Shown: positions 7,805 through 17,905, counted from the stretch's first letter. The stretch: DNA of 64,000 nucleotides from Prochlorococcus marinus str. MIT 9107 (GCF_000759855.1 NZ_JNAI01000002.1:59756-123755); one strand, 5' to 3'. The notes: a model not told the origin generated them from the letters alone. Numbers and translations: made by a program.

Positions 7805-8872
7805 TTAATTAATTACCTTATTAAGCCAGTTCACAACCTTGTTAGCAAATATATCTGTGGAAGCATTTTTTTCTACCCATTCTCTACAATTCCTACGTTT
7901 TATTTTTTCAATAATCTCTACATAGAAAAGCAGATTTTTTTTATCATCAGGATCAGCAAGATACCCTGTTTGTCCATGCTGAATAATTTCACTAGGCCCT
8001 CCCCTTTTATAAGCTATAACTGGCACACCGCAGGCTAAAGCTTCAACAATTACGTTCCCATATGCCTCATTCCATTTCGGGGTATTTAGCAACACCCTAC
8101 ATTTACCAAGTTCTTTTTGTAATTCGTCGGTTGATAAAAAACCCATCCAATCTATAGTTCCTTTAGGAAATAATTGCTCTATCTTTGAGGCATAGCTAGC
8201 ATCTTCTATAACTCCCCAAACATTTAATTTTTCGCCAAGTTCATTTGCTACATACACAGCATCCTCTAAACCTTTCTCCGGCGCAACTCTTCCAACCCAA
8301 GCTAAGGGTCCCTTCACTCTATCTTGAAAAGTATAGTTATCTAATTTAAACCCATTACCAATAATTGTTGGTTTTTTTATAAATGGATAATCATCAGCTT
8401 GTATTTTTGAATGAAAAGCAAAATTATCTGGATATTTAGCATATACCTTTGAGATTAAATTACTAATCACCGAACTTTCAGAACCCATACTTATAATGTG
8501 TGCTATGGGTATCTCTACATTTAGTGTCATCCAAATAGGCAACCAATCATAAGACATGTTCAACAATACATCTGCTTTTTTAGCAATATCTAATCCCTTC
8601 TCAAGCATGCCTGCAAGAAGCGAATTGTCGGGGATAGTTACTGGAGAGTTGTAATTTTGATGCTGCCAACTAATTTGATCTTCACCTTCTACAAAATGTA
8701 ATTTTGCTTTTTCGTTGCTTTTATATAATTTAGAATTTCTAGGAGCTATCACCTCTACAGAGTGACCTAAAGAAAGCAAACCTGAAACTAAAGAGTTTAA
8801 AGTTAATTCAACTCCTCCACCTTTGCCGCTTCCTAGGAAACCTATTGGAGTACTAATCAAAACTATATGCAT
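7805..8872 (-). CDS. GT4-like glycosyltransferase (GT-B fold), 355 aa
   Basis: The N-terminal domain opens with MHIVLISTPIGFLGSGKGGG, the glycine-rich nucleotide-sugar loop of GT-B enzymes. The C-terminal domain has WVGRVAPEKGLEDAV (192-206), the usual strand-helix start of domain 2, and the EX7E motif (Glu269 to Glu277) in EAYGNVIVEALACGVPVIAY. These place it in the retaining GT4 group. Sugar donor and acceptor cannot be deduced. It lies 23 bases from the GT83 gene and 29 bases from the DMT permease, all on the minus strand. Confidence 0.88.
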   Translation of the reverse strand: MHIVLISTPIGFLGSGKGGGVELTLNSLVSGLLSLGHSVEVIAPRNSKLYKSNEKAKLHFVEGEDQISWQHQNYNSPVTIPDNSLLAGMLEKGLDIAKKADVLLNMSYDWLPIWMTLNVEIPIAHIISMGSESSVISNLISKVYAKYPDNFAFHSKIQADDYPFIKKPTIIGNGFKLDNYTFQDRVKGPLAWVGRVAPEKGLEDAVYVANELGEKLNVWGVIEDASYASKIEQLFPKGTIDWMGFLSTDELQKELGKCRVLLNTPKWNEAYGNVIVEALACGVPVIAYKRGGPSEIIQHGQTGYLADPDDKKNLLFYVEIIEKIKRRNCREWVEKNASTDIFANKVVNWLNKVIN

Positions 8873-8901
8873 TATTTAGACTTTTACCACAAATACTCTA
8901 A

Positions 8902-9843
8902 TTAGATAGTATTGTCTGAATATTTATTTTCCCATAAAGATCTTCTCTGGCTAACAAAAAATACAGAAATAAGAACAAAAACCACCCCTACCCATTGAAC
9001 AATAGTAAGTCTTTCATCTAACCAAACACCTCCACTGAGAAGAGCAAATACAGGAGTTAAAAATGCAAGAGTACTAAATCCAGTTATTTCTTTATTATTG
9101 GCAAAGTAGAAAAACAATCCATATGCTAAAGCTCCTCCAAAAATACTTGCAAATGACATTAGACCCCAATCAAATATTGACCAGTTTGGGATAATTTGAA
9201 AATTTGATTGTAAGCAATGCTTAAAAACTAAAGGCACACTACCTAAAACCATATGCCATCCCGTAACTGCAACTGGATCACTTTTAGTACAGGTGAATCT
9301 AATTAAAATAGTTCCTAGTGCCATTGCGAGAGAAGCCGCAAGCATCCAAAGTTCTCCAAAGTTAAAAGCAACATCACTAATAGCCTTATCAGACATTAAC
9401 CACCAACTTTCTAAAAATTCCTGCGGGACCCCTAACAGTATTATTCCTCCCAAGCCAAAAAGTAAGCCTAGCCAGCCTATTGGATTAATTAAATTCCCAA
9501 AAATCGCCCTTGCCAAAATTGCCACCAAAAGAGGCTGAGAATCAATTAATACAGAACCAAGACCTGCTCCAGTTTTTGCAATACCATATGTCAAAAACAA
9601 CTGAAAAAAAGTTGCGTCGACTATTGTAAAAATAAAAAACCACTTCAAATCACACCTGTAAATATTTAAATCTCTTTTAAGCAAATATGTTGTAATTAGA
9701 ACAAGTATTCCAGCAGGGAATAATCTTAAAGAAGCGACTAACTCTGGACCAGCACTAGCGACTAAGGGAGTCATTGCTGCCATTGAAGTGCCCCAAAGTG
9801 CAAACGGTAGTATCATTAAAAACCAATTTAGGATTGAATTCAT
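8902..9843 (-). CDS. EamA/DMT-family permease, 313 aa
   Basis: Ten predicted membrane helices in two EamA repeats, typical of the drug/metabolite transporter superfamily (RhaT/YdcZ type). Visible landmarks are LPFALWGTSMAAM at the start, GAGLGSVLIDSQPLLVAILA at the end of helix 3-4, and STLAFLTPVFALLSGGVWLDE in the second repeat, both of the 'P-x-x-A-x-L' type. Length is normal. It is divergent from sppA with only 33 bases between the start codons. Substrate unknown. Confidence 0.9.
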   Translation of the reverse strand: MNSILNWFLMILPFALWGTSMAAMTPLVASAGPELVASLRLFPAGILVLITTYLLKRDLNIYRCDLKWFFIFTIVDATFFQLFLTYGIAKTGAGLGSVLIDSQPLLVAILARAIFGNLINPIGWLGLLFGLGGIILLGVPQEFLESWWLMSDKAISDVAFNFGELWMLAASLAMALGTILIRFTCTKSDPVAVTGWHMVLGSVPLVFKHCLQSNFQIIPNWSIFDWGLMSFASIFGGALAYGLFFYFANNKEITGFSTLAFLTPVFALLSGGVWLDERLTIVQWVGVVFVLISVFFVSQRRSLWENKYSDNTI

Positions 9844-9876
9844 TAGGTCTGCTGATAATCTTTTTAAAGTAAGTTT

Positions 9877-10704
9877 ATGTTTTATCTTAAAAGAATGATT
9901 TGGCCTTTTAGACGAAAGTCAAAAAAAAGAATAGCTCGTATTGTAATTGATGAGCCAATAACTAGTTCAACAAGGGTTTCTGTCCTTAAAGCACTTAAGC
10001 AAATAGAGGATAGGGAATTTCCTGCATTGATCGTAAGAATTGATTCCCCTGGCGGCACAGTTGGAGATAGCCAAGAAATCTACTCTGCTATTAAAAGACT
10101 TAAAGATAAGGGATGTAAAGTCATTTCTAGTTTTGGGAACATTTCAGCTTCTGGAGGAGTTTACATTGGAGTATCCTCCGACAAAATAGTTGCGAATCCA
10201 GGCACAATCACAGGATCTATTGGTGTGATAATTAGAGGAAATAATTTATCTGAATTATTAGACAAAATTGGCATTAAGTTCGAAACTGTTAAAAGCGGTG
10301 TATTTAAAGATATACTTTCTCCTGATAAACCTTTAAGTGAAGAAGGCAGAATTCTGCTCCAAAGTCTTATAGATGAAAGCTACAAACAATTTACTGAAGC
10401 TGTTGCTGAAGGAAGAAATTTATCTGTGGAAGAGGTAAGAAAATTTGCCGATGGAAGAATATTCACTGGCACGCAAGCAAAAGAATTAGGTCTTGTTGAT
10501 GAAATTGGAGATGAATTTTATGCGAGGGAAATTGCTGCAAAAATGGTTAACATTGATCCTAAAATTCAGCCCATAACATTTGGGAAGAAAAAAAAGAAAA
10601 TCCTTGGACTTATTCCTGGAAGTAAAATTATTGAAAAAGTTTTCAATAATATCTTTTTTGAGATTGAGTCATCTAATAAAATACTTTGGTTATATAAGCC
10701 TTAA
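9877..10704 (+). CDS. sppA: signal peptide peptidase SppA, short (36K) type
   Basis: Membrane-linked serine protease that degrades cleaved signal peptides. The catalytic Ser is in GNISASGGVYIG (Ser92) and the general-base Lys in KSGVFKDILSP (Lys144), the Ser-Lys dyad of family S49. The oxyanion segment VRIDSPGGTVGDS (53-65) is also present. At 275 residues it is the single-domain form. The N-terminus is short and basic (RRKSKKR) with no clear signal anchor, which is common in cyanobacterial copies. ATG at 9877 or 9895 (MIWPF) are both possible. It precedes aroH by 18 bases. Confidence 0.93.
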   Translation: MFYLKRMIWPFRRKSKKRIARIVIDEPITSSTRVSVLKALKQIEDREFPALIVRIDSPGGTVGDSQEIYSAIKRLKDKGCKVISSFGNISASGGVYIGVSSDKIVANPGTITGSIGVIIRGNNLSELLDKIGIKFETVKSGVFKDILSPDKPLSEEGRILLQSLIDESYKQFTEAVAEGRNLSVEEVRKFADGRIFTGTQAKELGLVDEIGDEFYAREIAAKMVNIDPKIQPITFGKKKKKILGLIPGSKIIEKVFNNIFFEIESSNKILWLYKP

Positions 10705-10722
10705 GTCAATAGGTACAAAAAA

Positions 10723-11094
10723 ATGAAAGAGGATTATAAAATTACGTTTATAAGAGGTGCTACGACAGCATCTGGTAATTCTGTTAAAGAAATTGAAGTT
10801 GCCGTAGTTGAATTAATTAATGAATTAATTTCACGAAATAATTTGATCAAGACAAACTTATTGTCAATTACATTCACTGCGACAAAAGATTTGGATGCAT
10901 GTTTCCCTGCTTCAATTGCAAGGAAATGTAATGGGCTTGATTCTGTTGCTTTTCTAGACTGTCAACAAATGAATGTCTTGAATGATGTCGATTATTGTAT
11001 AAGAATAATGGCACAAGCTTTATTACCCGCTAATTTCCCAATTAGGCATCCTTACCTAAGAGGCGCTTCAAAATTAAGGAAAGATAGATGTTAA
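10723..11094 (+). CDS. aroH: chorismate mutase, AroH type
   Basis: Monofunctional AroH-class chorismate mutase, which converts chorismate to prephenate for Phe and Tyr synthesis and forms a trimer with a pseudo-alpha/beta barrel. The N-terminal FIRGATTASGNS carries the active-site Arg (Arg11 here). The middle has the family stretch SITFTATKDLDACFPASIAR, and the C-terminus has the IRHPYLRGA tail that closes the active site. 123 residues is the usual size. It probably forms an operon with sppA. Confidence 0.95.
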   Translation: MKEDYKITFIRGATTASGNSVKEIEVAVVELINELISRNNLIKTNLLSITFTATKDLDACFPASIARKCNGLDSVAFLDCQQMNVLNDVDYCIRIMAQALLPANFPIRHPYLRGASKLRKDRC

Positions 11095-11161
11095 CCTTAA
11101 TACAACAATTTTTCCACTTAAAATTTGGATAGACCTAATTAGTCCTTTAAAAAATTAATCA

Positions 11162-11740
11162 ATGTTAAAACAAACAAAGAAAGTTGCTTTAAATTCTCAG
11201 ATTTTAAAATTTTTACTTATCCCTACGATTTTACTTTCAACTCCATTCTTTTACAAAAGTCAAGAGGCTAAAGCAGGATTAGAATTCCAATGGGACCAAG
11301 ACTCTGGATTTAGAAGATTAAAGTGGCTGCAAAAACAAAATCAAAAAAGATTAAGAAATACAATTTATTTTTTCCTTAGGCCAGCTGATAGGCAAACTGA
11401 ACTTTTAAAAATAAATCTAACTATACCTAAACCTTTTAAATCTCCTCTAAACAAAGAAAAAATAAGTTTTTGTAAGGTAAGAATAGGTGGCTTTGAAAAT
11501 AGAACAAAATGCTTAGAAGATATTCCAGCCGATATTGAAATCAATACGGATGAATCATCCCTTCGTTCAATAAACATCTATCCCTACAAACCAATTCCCA
11601 ATGATAAAGAAAGTTATGCAATTGTCTTAAAAGTATTTAATCCAAATAAGACTGGCCTATTTCAATTCCATTCATATGGGCAATATAAAGGGGAATCAGT
11701 TTCAAGTTATTTAGGAAGCTGGACTATAGTGATCGATTAA
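11162..11740 (+). CDS. DUF2808 protein with signal peptide, 192 aa
   Basis: A basic start, then hydrophobic FLLIPTILLSTPFFY, then a cleavage-like region ending SQEAKA (about residues 1-38), indicates export. The mature part has the pattern of cyanobacterial DUF2808 proteins: IYFFLRPADRQTELLKINLTIP, a central disulfide-capable Cys pair (FCKVRIGGFENRTKCL) and a C-terminal LKVFNPNKTGLFQFHSYGQY. Probably a periplasmic or envelope protein of unknown role. It is alone between aroH and rpmH. Confidence 0.8.
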   Translation: MLKQTKKVALNSQILKFLLIPTILLSTPFFYKSQEAKAGLEFQWDQDSGFRRLKWLQKQNQKRLRNTIYFFLRPADRQTELLKINLTIPKPFKSPLNKEKISFCKVRIGGFENRTKCLEDIPADIEINTDESSLRSINIYPYKPIPNDKESYAIVLKVFNPNKTGLFQFHSYGQYKGESVSSYLGSWTIVID

Positions 11741-11770
11741 ATGATAAATTAATTAGGGATAATAAAAAAA

Positions 11771-11908
11771 ATGACTAAAAGAACTTTTGGCGGTACTTCA
11801 AGAAAAAGAAAACGCGTATCTGGTTTTAGAGTAAGAATGCGTTCACATACGGGAAGAAGAGTTATTAAAAGCAGAAGGCAAAAAGGTAGAGAAAGGATAG
11901 CGGTCTAA
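11771..11908 (+). CDS. rpmH: 50S ribosomal protein L34
   Basis: The 45-residue reading frame [20 protein letters not shown]... ending KGRERIAV is the L34 protein of the large ribosomal subunit, with the family GFRVRMRS and [13 protein letters not shown] motifs. It lies immediately before rnpA (13-base gap), the standard bacterial rpmH-rnpA-yidC order. The first residues TKRTFGG follow the cyanobacterial version rather than the usual KRTYQP form. Extremely basic, as expected. Confidence 0.97.
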
Positions 11909-11921
11909 ATCAAAATAAGAT

Positions 11922-12308
11922 ATGGCCTTACCTAAAGATATGCGTTTAAAAGGTCATAGGACTTTTAATTATATTCATAAAAATTCCATAAAATTTCATG
12001 GAAAATTAATGACATTTAAAGTAGCAAAATCAAATCCGGAAATCCTCTTATCCCATAAACTCACAAATACATCAAACAAATTTAGGGTGGCAATTGCTAT
12101 TAGCAAAAAAGTTTCAAAAAAAGCTGTAGAAAGAAATAAATTACGAAGGATTCTGCAAGAGTGGTTATTAATAAACATTAACAAAATTAATAACCACAAT
12201 CCTTATTGGTTACTTGTTAACCTTAAGTTTGGAGATTTCTGCAATGATAAAAATAGACTTTTGGAGGAATTTCAAATCTTAATGTTAAAATCTCGTCTTA
12301 TCAAATGA
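11922..12308 (+). CDS. rnpA: ribonuclease P protein component
   Basis: Protein subunit of RNase P, which helps the RNA subunit bind pre-tRNA 5' leaders. The start MALPKDMRLKGHRTFNYI corresponds to the N-terminal 'L-x-x-x-x-x-F' helix. The signature FRVAIAISKKVSKKAVERN followed by KLRRILQEW is the RNR motif region. 128 residues, strongly basic. Its TGA stop overlaps the ATG of the next gene (ATGA at 12305-12308), indicating translational coupling. Confidence 0.95.
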   Translation: MALPKDMRLKGHRTFNYIHKNSIKFHGKLMTFKVAKSNPEILLSHKLTNTSNKFRVAIAISKKVSKKAVERNKLRRILQEWLLININKINNHNPYWLLVNLKFGDFCNDKNRLLEEFQILMLKSRLIK

Positions 12309-12718
12309 TTAGCATAAATGAAGAAACCTTTTACGAAGGGGGTCCTGCAAAAAGTGATTTAATAATAAATCTACTGGCAGGATTTACCATTCTTGGTTTG
12401 CCATTTACCTTTGCCGCAATAGTTAGGGCACTGTGGTTGAGATACAAAATAACAAATAAAATAATTACAATTGATGGTGGTTGGTTTGGTAAAAACAAAA
12501 CCAAAGTTTCATTAAGTAACATTGAAGAAATTAGATCTATCCCAAGAGGGTTTGGATCATATGGGGATATGGTTCTTATTCTTAATGACGGTTCAAAAGT
12601 TGAAATGAAATCATTACCTCTTTTTAGAGAAAAGCAAAAATTTATCGAAGAAAATATAAATAAGAGATCACAAATTCCGAATATCAACGAGGTAGAAGGA
12701 TTTGCTACTAAATCCTAA
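12305..12718 (+). CDS. PH-domain-like (bPH2) membrane protein, 137 aa
   Basis: Two hydrophobic segments at the N-terminus (LIINLLAGFTILGLPFTFAA) are followed by a bacterial pleckstrin-homology pattern: WLRYKITNKIITIDGGWFGK, then TKVSLSNIEEIRSI, then GDMVLILNDGSKVEMKSL. This is the bPH_2/DUF304 layout. It is located between rnpA and yidC, where many cyanobacteria keep such a gene, and overlaps rnpA by 4 bases. A role alongside the membrane insertase is a guess from position only. Confidence 0.75.
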   Translation: MISINEETFYEGGPAKSDLIINLLAGFTILGLPFTFAAIVRALWLRYKITNKIITIDGGWFGKNKTKVSLSNIEEIRSIPRGFGSYGDMVLILNDGSKVEMKSLPLFREKQKFIEENINKRSQIPNINEVEGFATKS

Positions 12719-12790
12719 ATAAATTAATTACAAAATCCTTTTTTTCCTGTAAAATAAAATGTCTAGTAAAATTACACTCTTTTTAATATC

Positions 12791-13933
12791 GTGATAGGGT
12801 TCATTTCTGAAAAACTACTTATCCCTATTCTAGATTTTTTCTACGGTTTAGTCCCTAGTTATGGGTTAGCAATTGTTGCATTAACAGTCGTAATAAGAAT
12901 TGCGCTTTTCCCTCTAAGTGCTGGGTCTATTAGAAGTGCAAGAAGGATGAAGATTGCTCAACCAGTAATGCAAAAAAGGCAAGCAGAAATAAAATCCAAG
13001 TTTTCAGCTGATCCAAAGAAACAGCAAGAAGAATTAGGAAAATTAATGAATGAATTTGGCAGTCCTCTTGCTGGTTGTCTTCCATTGATTGTGCAAATGC
13101 CTATATTATTTGCATTATTCGCCACATTGAGGGGGTCACCATTTGCTGATGTGCCTTATAACATAAATCTTAAGGTGGTTCCCCAAGATCAAATTGCGAC
13201 TATTGACCCAAAACCTTATAAGTCTCCAAAACATTCTATATTTATTACAGAGAAATCTCATTTCCCTGTAATAGCTACCATTCCTAATGGAACAAAATTA
13301 GGAACGGAAGAATCAATAAAAATAAATTTGCAAACGACAAATGGCAACAGCTATTCGGACGTTTTATCTAAATATGACAATGGGTCTAAATTTCTCCCTA
13401 CTTGGAAAGTTTCGAAAGGTTCTGAGAATTTAAAAGTCTCACAAGATGGCACGGTAACTGCTATAAAACCAGGTGATGCAACAATAGAAGCTAAAATTCC
13501 AGGCCTAGCCGCTAAAAGTGGATTTCTTTTTATAAAAGCACTTGGCCAAGTTGGATTTTATGTAGATGGCTCTATTAATTGGGACATTGCTACACTTGTT
13601 GGAGCATTCGGGTTAACTTTACTACTCTCTCAAGTTTTATCAAGTCAGGGAATGCCTGCAAACCCGCAGCAATCAACAGCCAACAAAATTACTCCAGTAA
13701 TGATTACTGGTATGTTTCTTTTTTTTCCACTCCCAGCAGGAGTATTACTCTATATGGTTGTTGCGAACATATTTCAGGCATTTCAGACTTTTCTTCTTAA
13801 TAAAGAAACCCTTCCTGAAAATCTCCAGAAAATTTTGGATCAACAATTATTGGCAAAAAATGAAGTAATTACTACTACTGCTTCAACTATCTCCGACAAG
13901 AGATTGCCTTTTGAACCCAATAGTAAAAAATAA
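12791..13933 (+). CDS. yidC: YidC/Oxa1 membrane protein insertase with Ig-like insert
   Basis: Inserts membrane proteins, including thylakoid proteins, alone or with SecYEG. The core has helix 1 with the conserved Arg ([10 protein letters not shown], Arg36), a cytoplasmic coiled hairpin ([20 protein letters not shown]), helix 2 ([20 protein letters not shown]) and the C-terminal helices ([20 protein letters not shown]). Between helices 2 and 3 there is an extra 110-130 residue lumenal/periplasmic segment. Its end ([20 protein letters not shown]) reads like a BIG2 immunoglobulin-like domain. Start is GTG 12791. Length is 380 residues. Located after rnpA as usual. Confidence 0.95.
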   Translation: MIGFISEKLLIPILDFFYGLVPSYGLAIVALTVVIRIALFPLSAGSIRSARRMKIAQPVMQKRQAEIKSKFSADPKKQQEELGKLMNEFGSPLAGCLPLIVQMPILFALFATLRGSPFADVPYNINLKVVPQDQIATIDPKPYKSPKHSIFITEKSHFPVIATIPNGTKLGTEESIKINLQTTNGNSYSDVLSKYDNGSKFLPTWKVSKGSENLKVSQDGTVTAIKPGDATIEAKIPGLAAKSGFLFIKALGQVGFYVDGSINWDIATLVGAFGLTLLLSQVLSSQGMPANPQQSTANKITPVMITGMFLFFPLPAGVLLYMVVANIFQAFQTFLLNKETLPENLQKILDQQLLAKNEVITTTASTISDKRLPFEPNSKK

Positions 13934-13948
13934 TCTTAATCTTAAAGA

Positions 13949-15415
13949 ATGAATTCATGGTGTAAAAATTTAGAATTACTTATTAAATCAAGAACTTCAT
14001 TAATTTGGATAAGGACTAAAGAAGAAGAAAGATTAGAAAAATTAGTTAATTTCTCTTGTGAAAGATTACATATAAAAAGATTCATTCGCTGGGATTGTGT
14101 CAACGGTATTAAAGGATTAATAAATGAAGAAGGTAAATTTTCTAACAATCCGTTAGGAGTGCTTAATTGGCTTAAGGAACAAAGTTCTGAAGTTTCAACA
14201 GTTTTATTATTAAAAGATTTTCATAAATTTTATGATGATCCATCAATTAATAGAACTATTAAAGAACTATCTTCATCACTTAAGGAAACTACTCATAATT
14301 TAATTATTAGTTCTCATATATTGCCATCTTCAGAAGAGCTTGATGAATTAATGGCAATTGAAAACTTACCTTTACCTGATCAAAAAGAATTGAAAAACCT
14401 AATAGAAAAAATTGCTAATAATACCAATTCAAATCTTGATGAAAAAGACTTAAACGAACTTTCTCTTGCTTCAAGTGGACTAACTGAAATAAAAGTCAAG
14501 CAAGTCACTGCAAAGGCCCTTGCTCAAAGAGGAAAAATAAGTAAAGAAGATATTAAAGATATCCTTGAAGAAAAGAAAAAAGTTATAGCAAGAAGTGAAA
14601 TTTTAGAATTTTTCGAAGCCAAATCAGGTCAAGATGATATTGGTGGTTTAAATGTTTTAAAAGGTTGGCTGAATCAAAGATATAGAGCCTTTTCTAAAGA
14701 AGCCAGAGAATATGGATTACCTATTCCCAAGGGGGTCTTACTTGTTGGAGCGCAAGGAACAGGGAAATCACTTACAGCAAAATCAATTTCAAAGAATTGG
14801 TCCATGCCCTTACTTAGACTAGATGTGGGAAGACTCTTTTCTAGCCTTGTTGGTTCAAGCGAGGCAAGAACAAGAGAGACAATATCAAGAGCTGAGGCCA
14901 TGTCACCATGTATTCTTTGGATCGATGAAATTGATAAAGGCTTTGGGGGCGACGCCAGAAGTGATGGTGGTACAAGTCAAAGGGTTTTGGCAAGTTTGCT
15001 AACTTGGATGGCTGAAAAAGAATCCGCGGTATTTGTAATTGCCACTGCTAATGCTATAGATAAGCTTCCTGCAGAATTATTAAGGAAAGGTAGGTTTGAT
15101 GAAATATTTTTTCTTGATTTACCAAATTCAGAAGAAAGATTAAGCATTCTGGATTTGCACTTAAAGAAAAGAAGACCAAGTTATAGTTTTCCTCTCTCTA
15201 CTATTATTGATAGAACAGATGGATTCTCTGGCGCAGAACTTGAACAGGCAGTAATAGAGGGGATGCACATTTCATTTTCAGAAAATAGAGAGCTTATGGA
15301 GAAAGATTTAATAATGGCAGTTTCTGAATTAGTGCCCTTATCCAGAACTGCTAAAGAGCAAATTGATTTACTAAAAGAATGGTCATCTACAGGGCGGGCG
15401 CGTTCTGCATCGTAA
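13949..15415 (+). CDS. AAA ATPase, Ycf46-like
   Basis: The C-terminal half is a full AAA module: Walker A GAQGTGKS (267-274), Walker B ILWIDEIDK (322-330), second region GTSQRVLASLLTWM, sensor FVIATANAIDKLPAELLRKG and the RFDEIFFLDLP arginine-finger segment. The N-terminal half (1-220) is a helical domain typical of Ycf46, a plastid/cyanobacterial AAA protein. Ycf46 homologues have been connected with photosynthetic inorganic carbon responses in other cyanobacteria (recalled, not tested here). Start ATG 13949, 15 bases after yidC. 488 residues matches the family. Confidence 0.88.
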   Translation: MNSWCKNLELLIKSRTSLIWIRTKEEERLEKLVNFSCERLHIKRFIRWDCVNGIKGLINEEGKFSNNPLGVLNWLKEQSSEVSTVLLLKDFHKFYDDPSINRTIKELSSSLKETTHNLIISSHILPSSEELDELMAIENLPLPDQKELKNLIEKIANNTNSNLDEKDLNELSLASSGLTEIKVKQVTAKALAQRGKISKEDIKDILEEKKKVIARSEILEFFEAKSGQDDIGGLNVLKGWLNQRYRAFSKEAREYGLPIPKGVLLVGAQGTGKSLTAKSISKNWSMPLLRLDVGRLFSSLVGSSEARTRETISRAEAMSPCILWIDEIDKGFGGDARSDGGTSQRVLASLLTWMAEKESAVFVIATANAIDKLPAELLRKGRFDEIFFLDLPNSEERLSILDLHLKKRRPSYSFPLSTIIDRTDGFSGAELEQAVIEGMHISFSENRELMEKDLIMAVSELVPLSRTAKEQIDLLKEWSSTGRARSAS

Positions 15416-15538
15416 TTAAAATTTAATCCATTAAAAATGAGTTATGAGTAAGTAATCATTAATTTAGTTAATTTTTTATTATAAATCCCAAATATTTAAT
15501 TCTTATTAACTATCTTAATTAAGGTATAAAAAAAAAGA

Positions 15539-16816
15539 GTGTTAGACCAAAAATTAATAAGAGAAAACCCAACGTCTGTTGAAGACCATTTATCCTTGAG
15601 AGGAAAAATTTATAAGATTTCCCACATACACGAATTAACAGTTAAAAAAAAAGAAATTGATATAGAAATATCTAGCCTTCAATCAGAAAGTAAAAAATTA
15701 AGCAAATTAATAGGTCAAGTTATTGGCAAATCACAAAACAATAATCCAGAAGAACTTAGTGATTTAAAAAAAAAGGGAAACGAATACAGAATAAAAATTT
15801 CTGAACTTGAAGAGAAACAAAGGATATTAGATAAGCAAGTAGATGATGAGATTTATAATTTACCAAATTTACCTAGTAAAGATGCTCCTATCGGTAAAGA
15901 TGAAAGTGATAATGTATCAATAAAGACTTGGGGAGATCCTGTTAGAGAAGAGAATATTAAATCACACTGGGAAATAGGCGAAAGTCTAAATATTTTTGAA
16001 TCTGTAAAATCAACAAAAATATCTAAAAGTCGTTTTATTACTCTTATTGGTAATGGTGCCAGACTAGAGAGGGCATTGATTAATTTCATGATAGATATGC
16101 ATACTAAAAATGGTTATTTAGAGTTAATGCCCCCAGCTTTAGTTAATTCAGAAAGTCTTAAGGGATCTGGACAATTACCTAAATTTTCAAATGAAAGTTT
16201 TAAGTGTTCTAATGACGATTTGTGGCTTTCTCCAACAGCTGAAGTTCCTACGACTGCTTTTCATAGAAATGAGATTATTGATCATAAGCAGTTACCTTTA
16301 AAGTATGTTGCATATAGTCCATGTTTTAGAAGAGAAGCTGGAAGTTATGGAAGGGATACTAAGGGTTTAATAAGACTTCACCAATTTAATAAGGTTGAGC
16401 TTTATTGGTTTTGTGATCCAAGTAAATCTTTAGAAGCTCATAAAAAGATTACTTCTGACGCAGAAAGCATTTTGAAAATGCTTGATTTACCCTACAGATT
16501 AGTAGATATTTGTACAGGAGATTTAGGCTTCTCTTCTAGTAGAACTTTTGATCTTGAAGTTTGGCTACCCAGTAGTAAATGTTATAGAGAAATTTCAAGT
16601 TGTAGCAATTGCCTTGACTTTCAAGCACGCAGATCGTCAATAAGAACAAAAATTGATAAAAAAAATACATACTTACACACCTTAAATGGTAGTGGTTTAG
16701 CTATTGGAAGGACAATGGCTGCAATTCTTGAGAATTGTCAACAAAAAGATGGGAGCGTCAAAATTCCAGATGCTCTAGTTCCATACTATGGATCAAATTT
16801 TTTAAAAACTGCTTAA
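15539..16816 (+). CDS. serS: seryl-tRNA synthetase
   Basis: Class II aminoacyl-tRNA synthetase charging tRNA-Ser. The N-terminal ~100 residues form the two-helix antiparallel coiled-coil arm ([19 protein letters not shown]...). Class II motif 2 is seen in [20 protein letters not shown] and motif 3 in [17 protein letters not shown]. 425 residues is the normal length. Start is GTG 15539 ([11 protein letters not shown]), a common SerS N-terminus. It begins 123 bases after the AAA gene and is 9 bases before rseP. Confidence 0.97.
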   Translation: MLDQKLIRENPTSVEDHLSLRGKIYKISHIHELTVKKKEIDIEISSLQSESKKLSKLIGQVIGKSQNNNPEELSDLKKKGNEYRIKISELEEKQRILDKQVDDEIYNLPNLPSKDAPIGKDESDNVSIKTWGDPVREENIKSHWEIGESLNIFESVKSTKISKSRFITLIGNGARLERALINFMIDMHTKNGYLELMPPALVNSESLKGSGQLPKFSNESFKCSNDDLWLSPTAEVPTTAFHRNEIIDHKQLPLKYVAYSPCFRREAGSYGRDTKGLIRLHQFNKVELYWFCDPSKSLEAHKKITSDAESILKMLDLPYRLVDICTGDLGFSSSRTFDLEVWLPSSKCYREISSCSNCLDFQARRSSIRTKIDKKNTYLHTLNGSGLAIGRTMAAILENCQQKDGSVKIPDALVPYYGSNFLKTA

Positions 16817-16825
16817 TATAAGAAA

Positions 16826-17905
16826 ATGAATGTTTTAACCTCAATAACGGTACTTGGATTTCTCATTTTTTTTCATGAGATGGGACATTTTCTTGCAGCA
16901 ATTTTACAAGGAATTTATGTTGATGGATTTTCAATTGGATTTGGACCATCAATAATTCAGAAAAAATATAAAGATATCACCTATTCATTTAGAGCCTTTC
17001 CTTTGGGAGGCTTTGTTTCCTTTCCTGATGAAGAACTAAATAATATTGATCCTAAAGATCCAAACCTTTTAAAAAATAGACCAATCTTTCAAAGAGTCAT
17101 TGTAATCTCCGCTGGAGTATTCGCTAATTTATTACTTGCCTACACAATTTTAATTGTAAACGTAACTGCCGTTGGTATTCCATTTGATCCAGAACCAGGA
17201 ATTTTAGTTTTGGCGACTCAACCTGAGAAGGCTGCCTCGCTTGCTGGCCTAGAACCAGGAGATAAAATATTAGAAATTGAAACTAGCGCACTTGGAGTGG
17301 GAGACCAAGCTGTTTCTACTTTAGTAAAAGTGATTCAGAATTCTTCGGAAAACCCAATTTCAATAAAAATCGAAAGAGATGGACTTTTAAAAGATTTAAC
17401 TTTAATACCCAAAAATGTAGATGGGAAAGGTACTATAGGAGCTCAATTACAACCAAATATAAGGAAAGAAACTAAAAAGACAAAAAACGTTTACGAACTT
17501 TTTAAATACACGAATCATGAGTTTTCATCACTTTTAGTAAAAACAATCCAAGGTTATAAAGGTTTAATAACAAATTTCGCCTCAACAGCTCAACAACTCA
17601 GCGGCCCAGTAAAAATAGTTGAGATTGGCGCTCAACTATCACAACAGGGAGGTACGGGGATATTATTATTTGCGGCTTTAATTTCTATTAATTTAGCAGT
17701 TCTTAATTCTTTACCTTTACCATTACTAGACGGAGGGCAACTTGTTTTCACTTTGATTGAGGGATTTAGGGGAAAACCTGTCCCAGTGAAATTACAAATG
17801 GCAGTCACACAATCAAGTTTTTTTCTTTTAGTTGGCCTTAGTGTTCTTCTTATTATTAGGGATACGAGCCAATTATTAATAGTTCAAAGATTACTCAACC
17901 AATAA
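16826..17905 (+). CDS. rseP: RseP-type site-2 zinc metalloprotease
   Basis: Intramembrane M50 protease. The zinc motif HEMGH is at residues 17-21 within helix 1, the PDZ region spans about 115-200 (AASLAGLEPGDKILEIE), and the second metal/active-site motif LPLPLLDGGQ is near residue 300 before the last helix. It cuts transmembrane anti-sigma factors or signal peptides within the membrane. 359 residues, cyanobacterial single-PDZ form. Close to serS (9 bases) and upstream of rpsN. Confidence 0.94.
   Translation: MNVLTSITVLGFLIFFHEMGHFLAAILQGIYVDGFSIGFGPSIIQKKYKDITYSFRAFPLGGFVSFPDEELNNIDPKDPNLLKNRPIFQRVIVISAGVFANLLLAYTILIVNVTAVGIPFDPEPGILVLATQPEKAASLAGLEPGDKILEIETSALGVGDQAVSTLVKVIQNSSENPISIKIERDGLLKDLTLIPKNVDGKGTIGAQLQPNIRKETKKTKNVYELFKYTNHEFSSLLVKTIQGYKGLITNFASTAQQLSGPVKIVEIGAQLSQQGGTGILLFAALISINLAVLNSLPLPLLDGGQLVFTLIEGFRGKPVPVKLQMAVTQSSFFLLVGLSVLLIIRDTSQLLIVQRLLNQ

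Noticed and set aside
12331..12687. 118-codon minus-strand frame opposite the PH-domain gene
   Set aside because: Shadow of a coding sequence that has a coupled start and domain pattern; no motif of its own.
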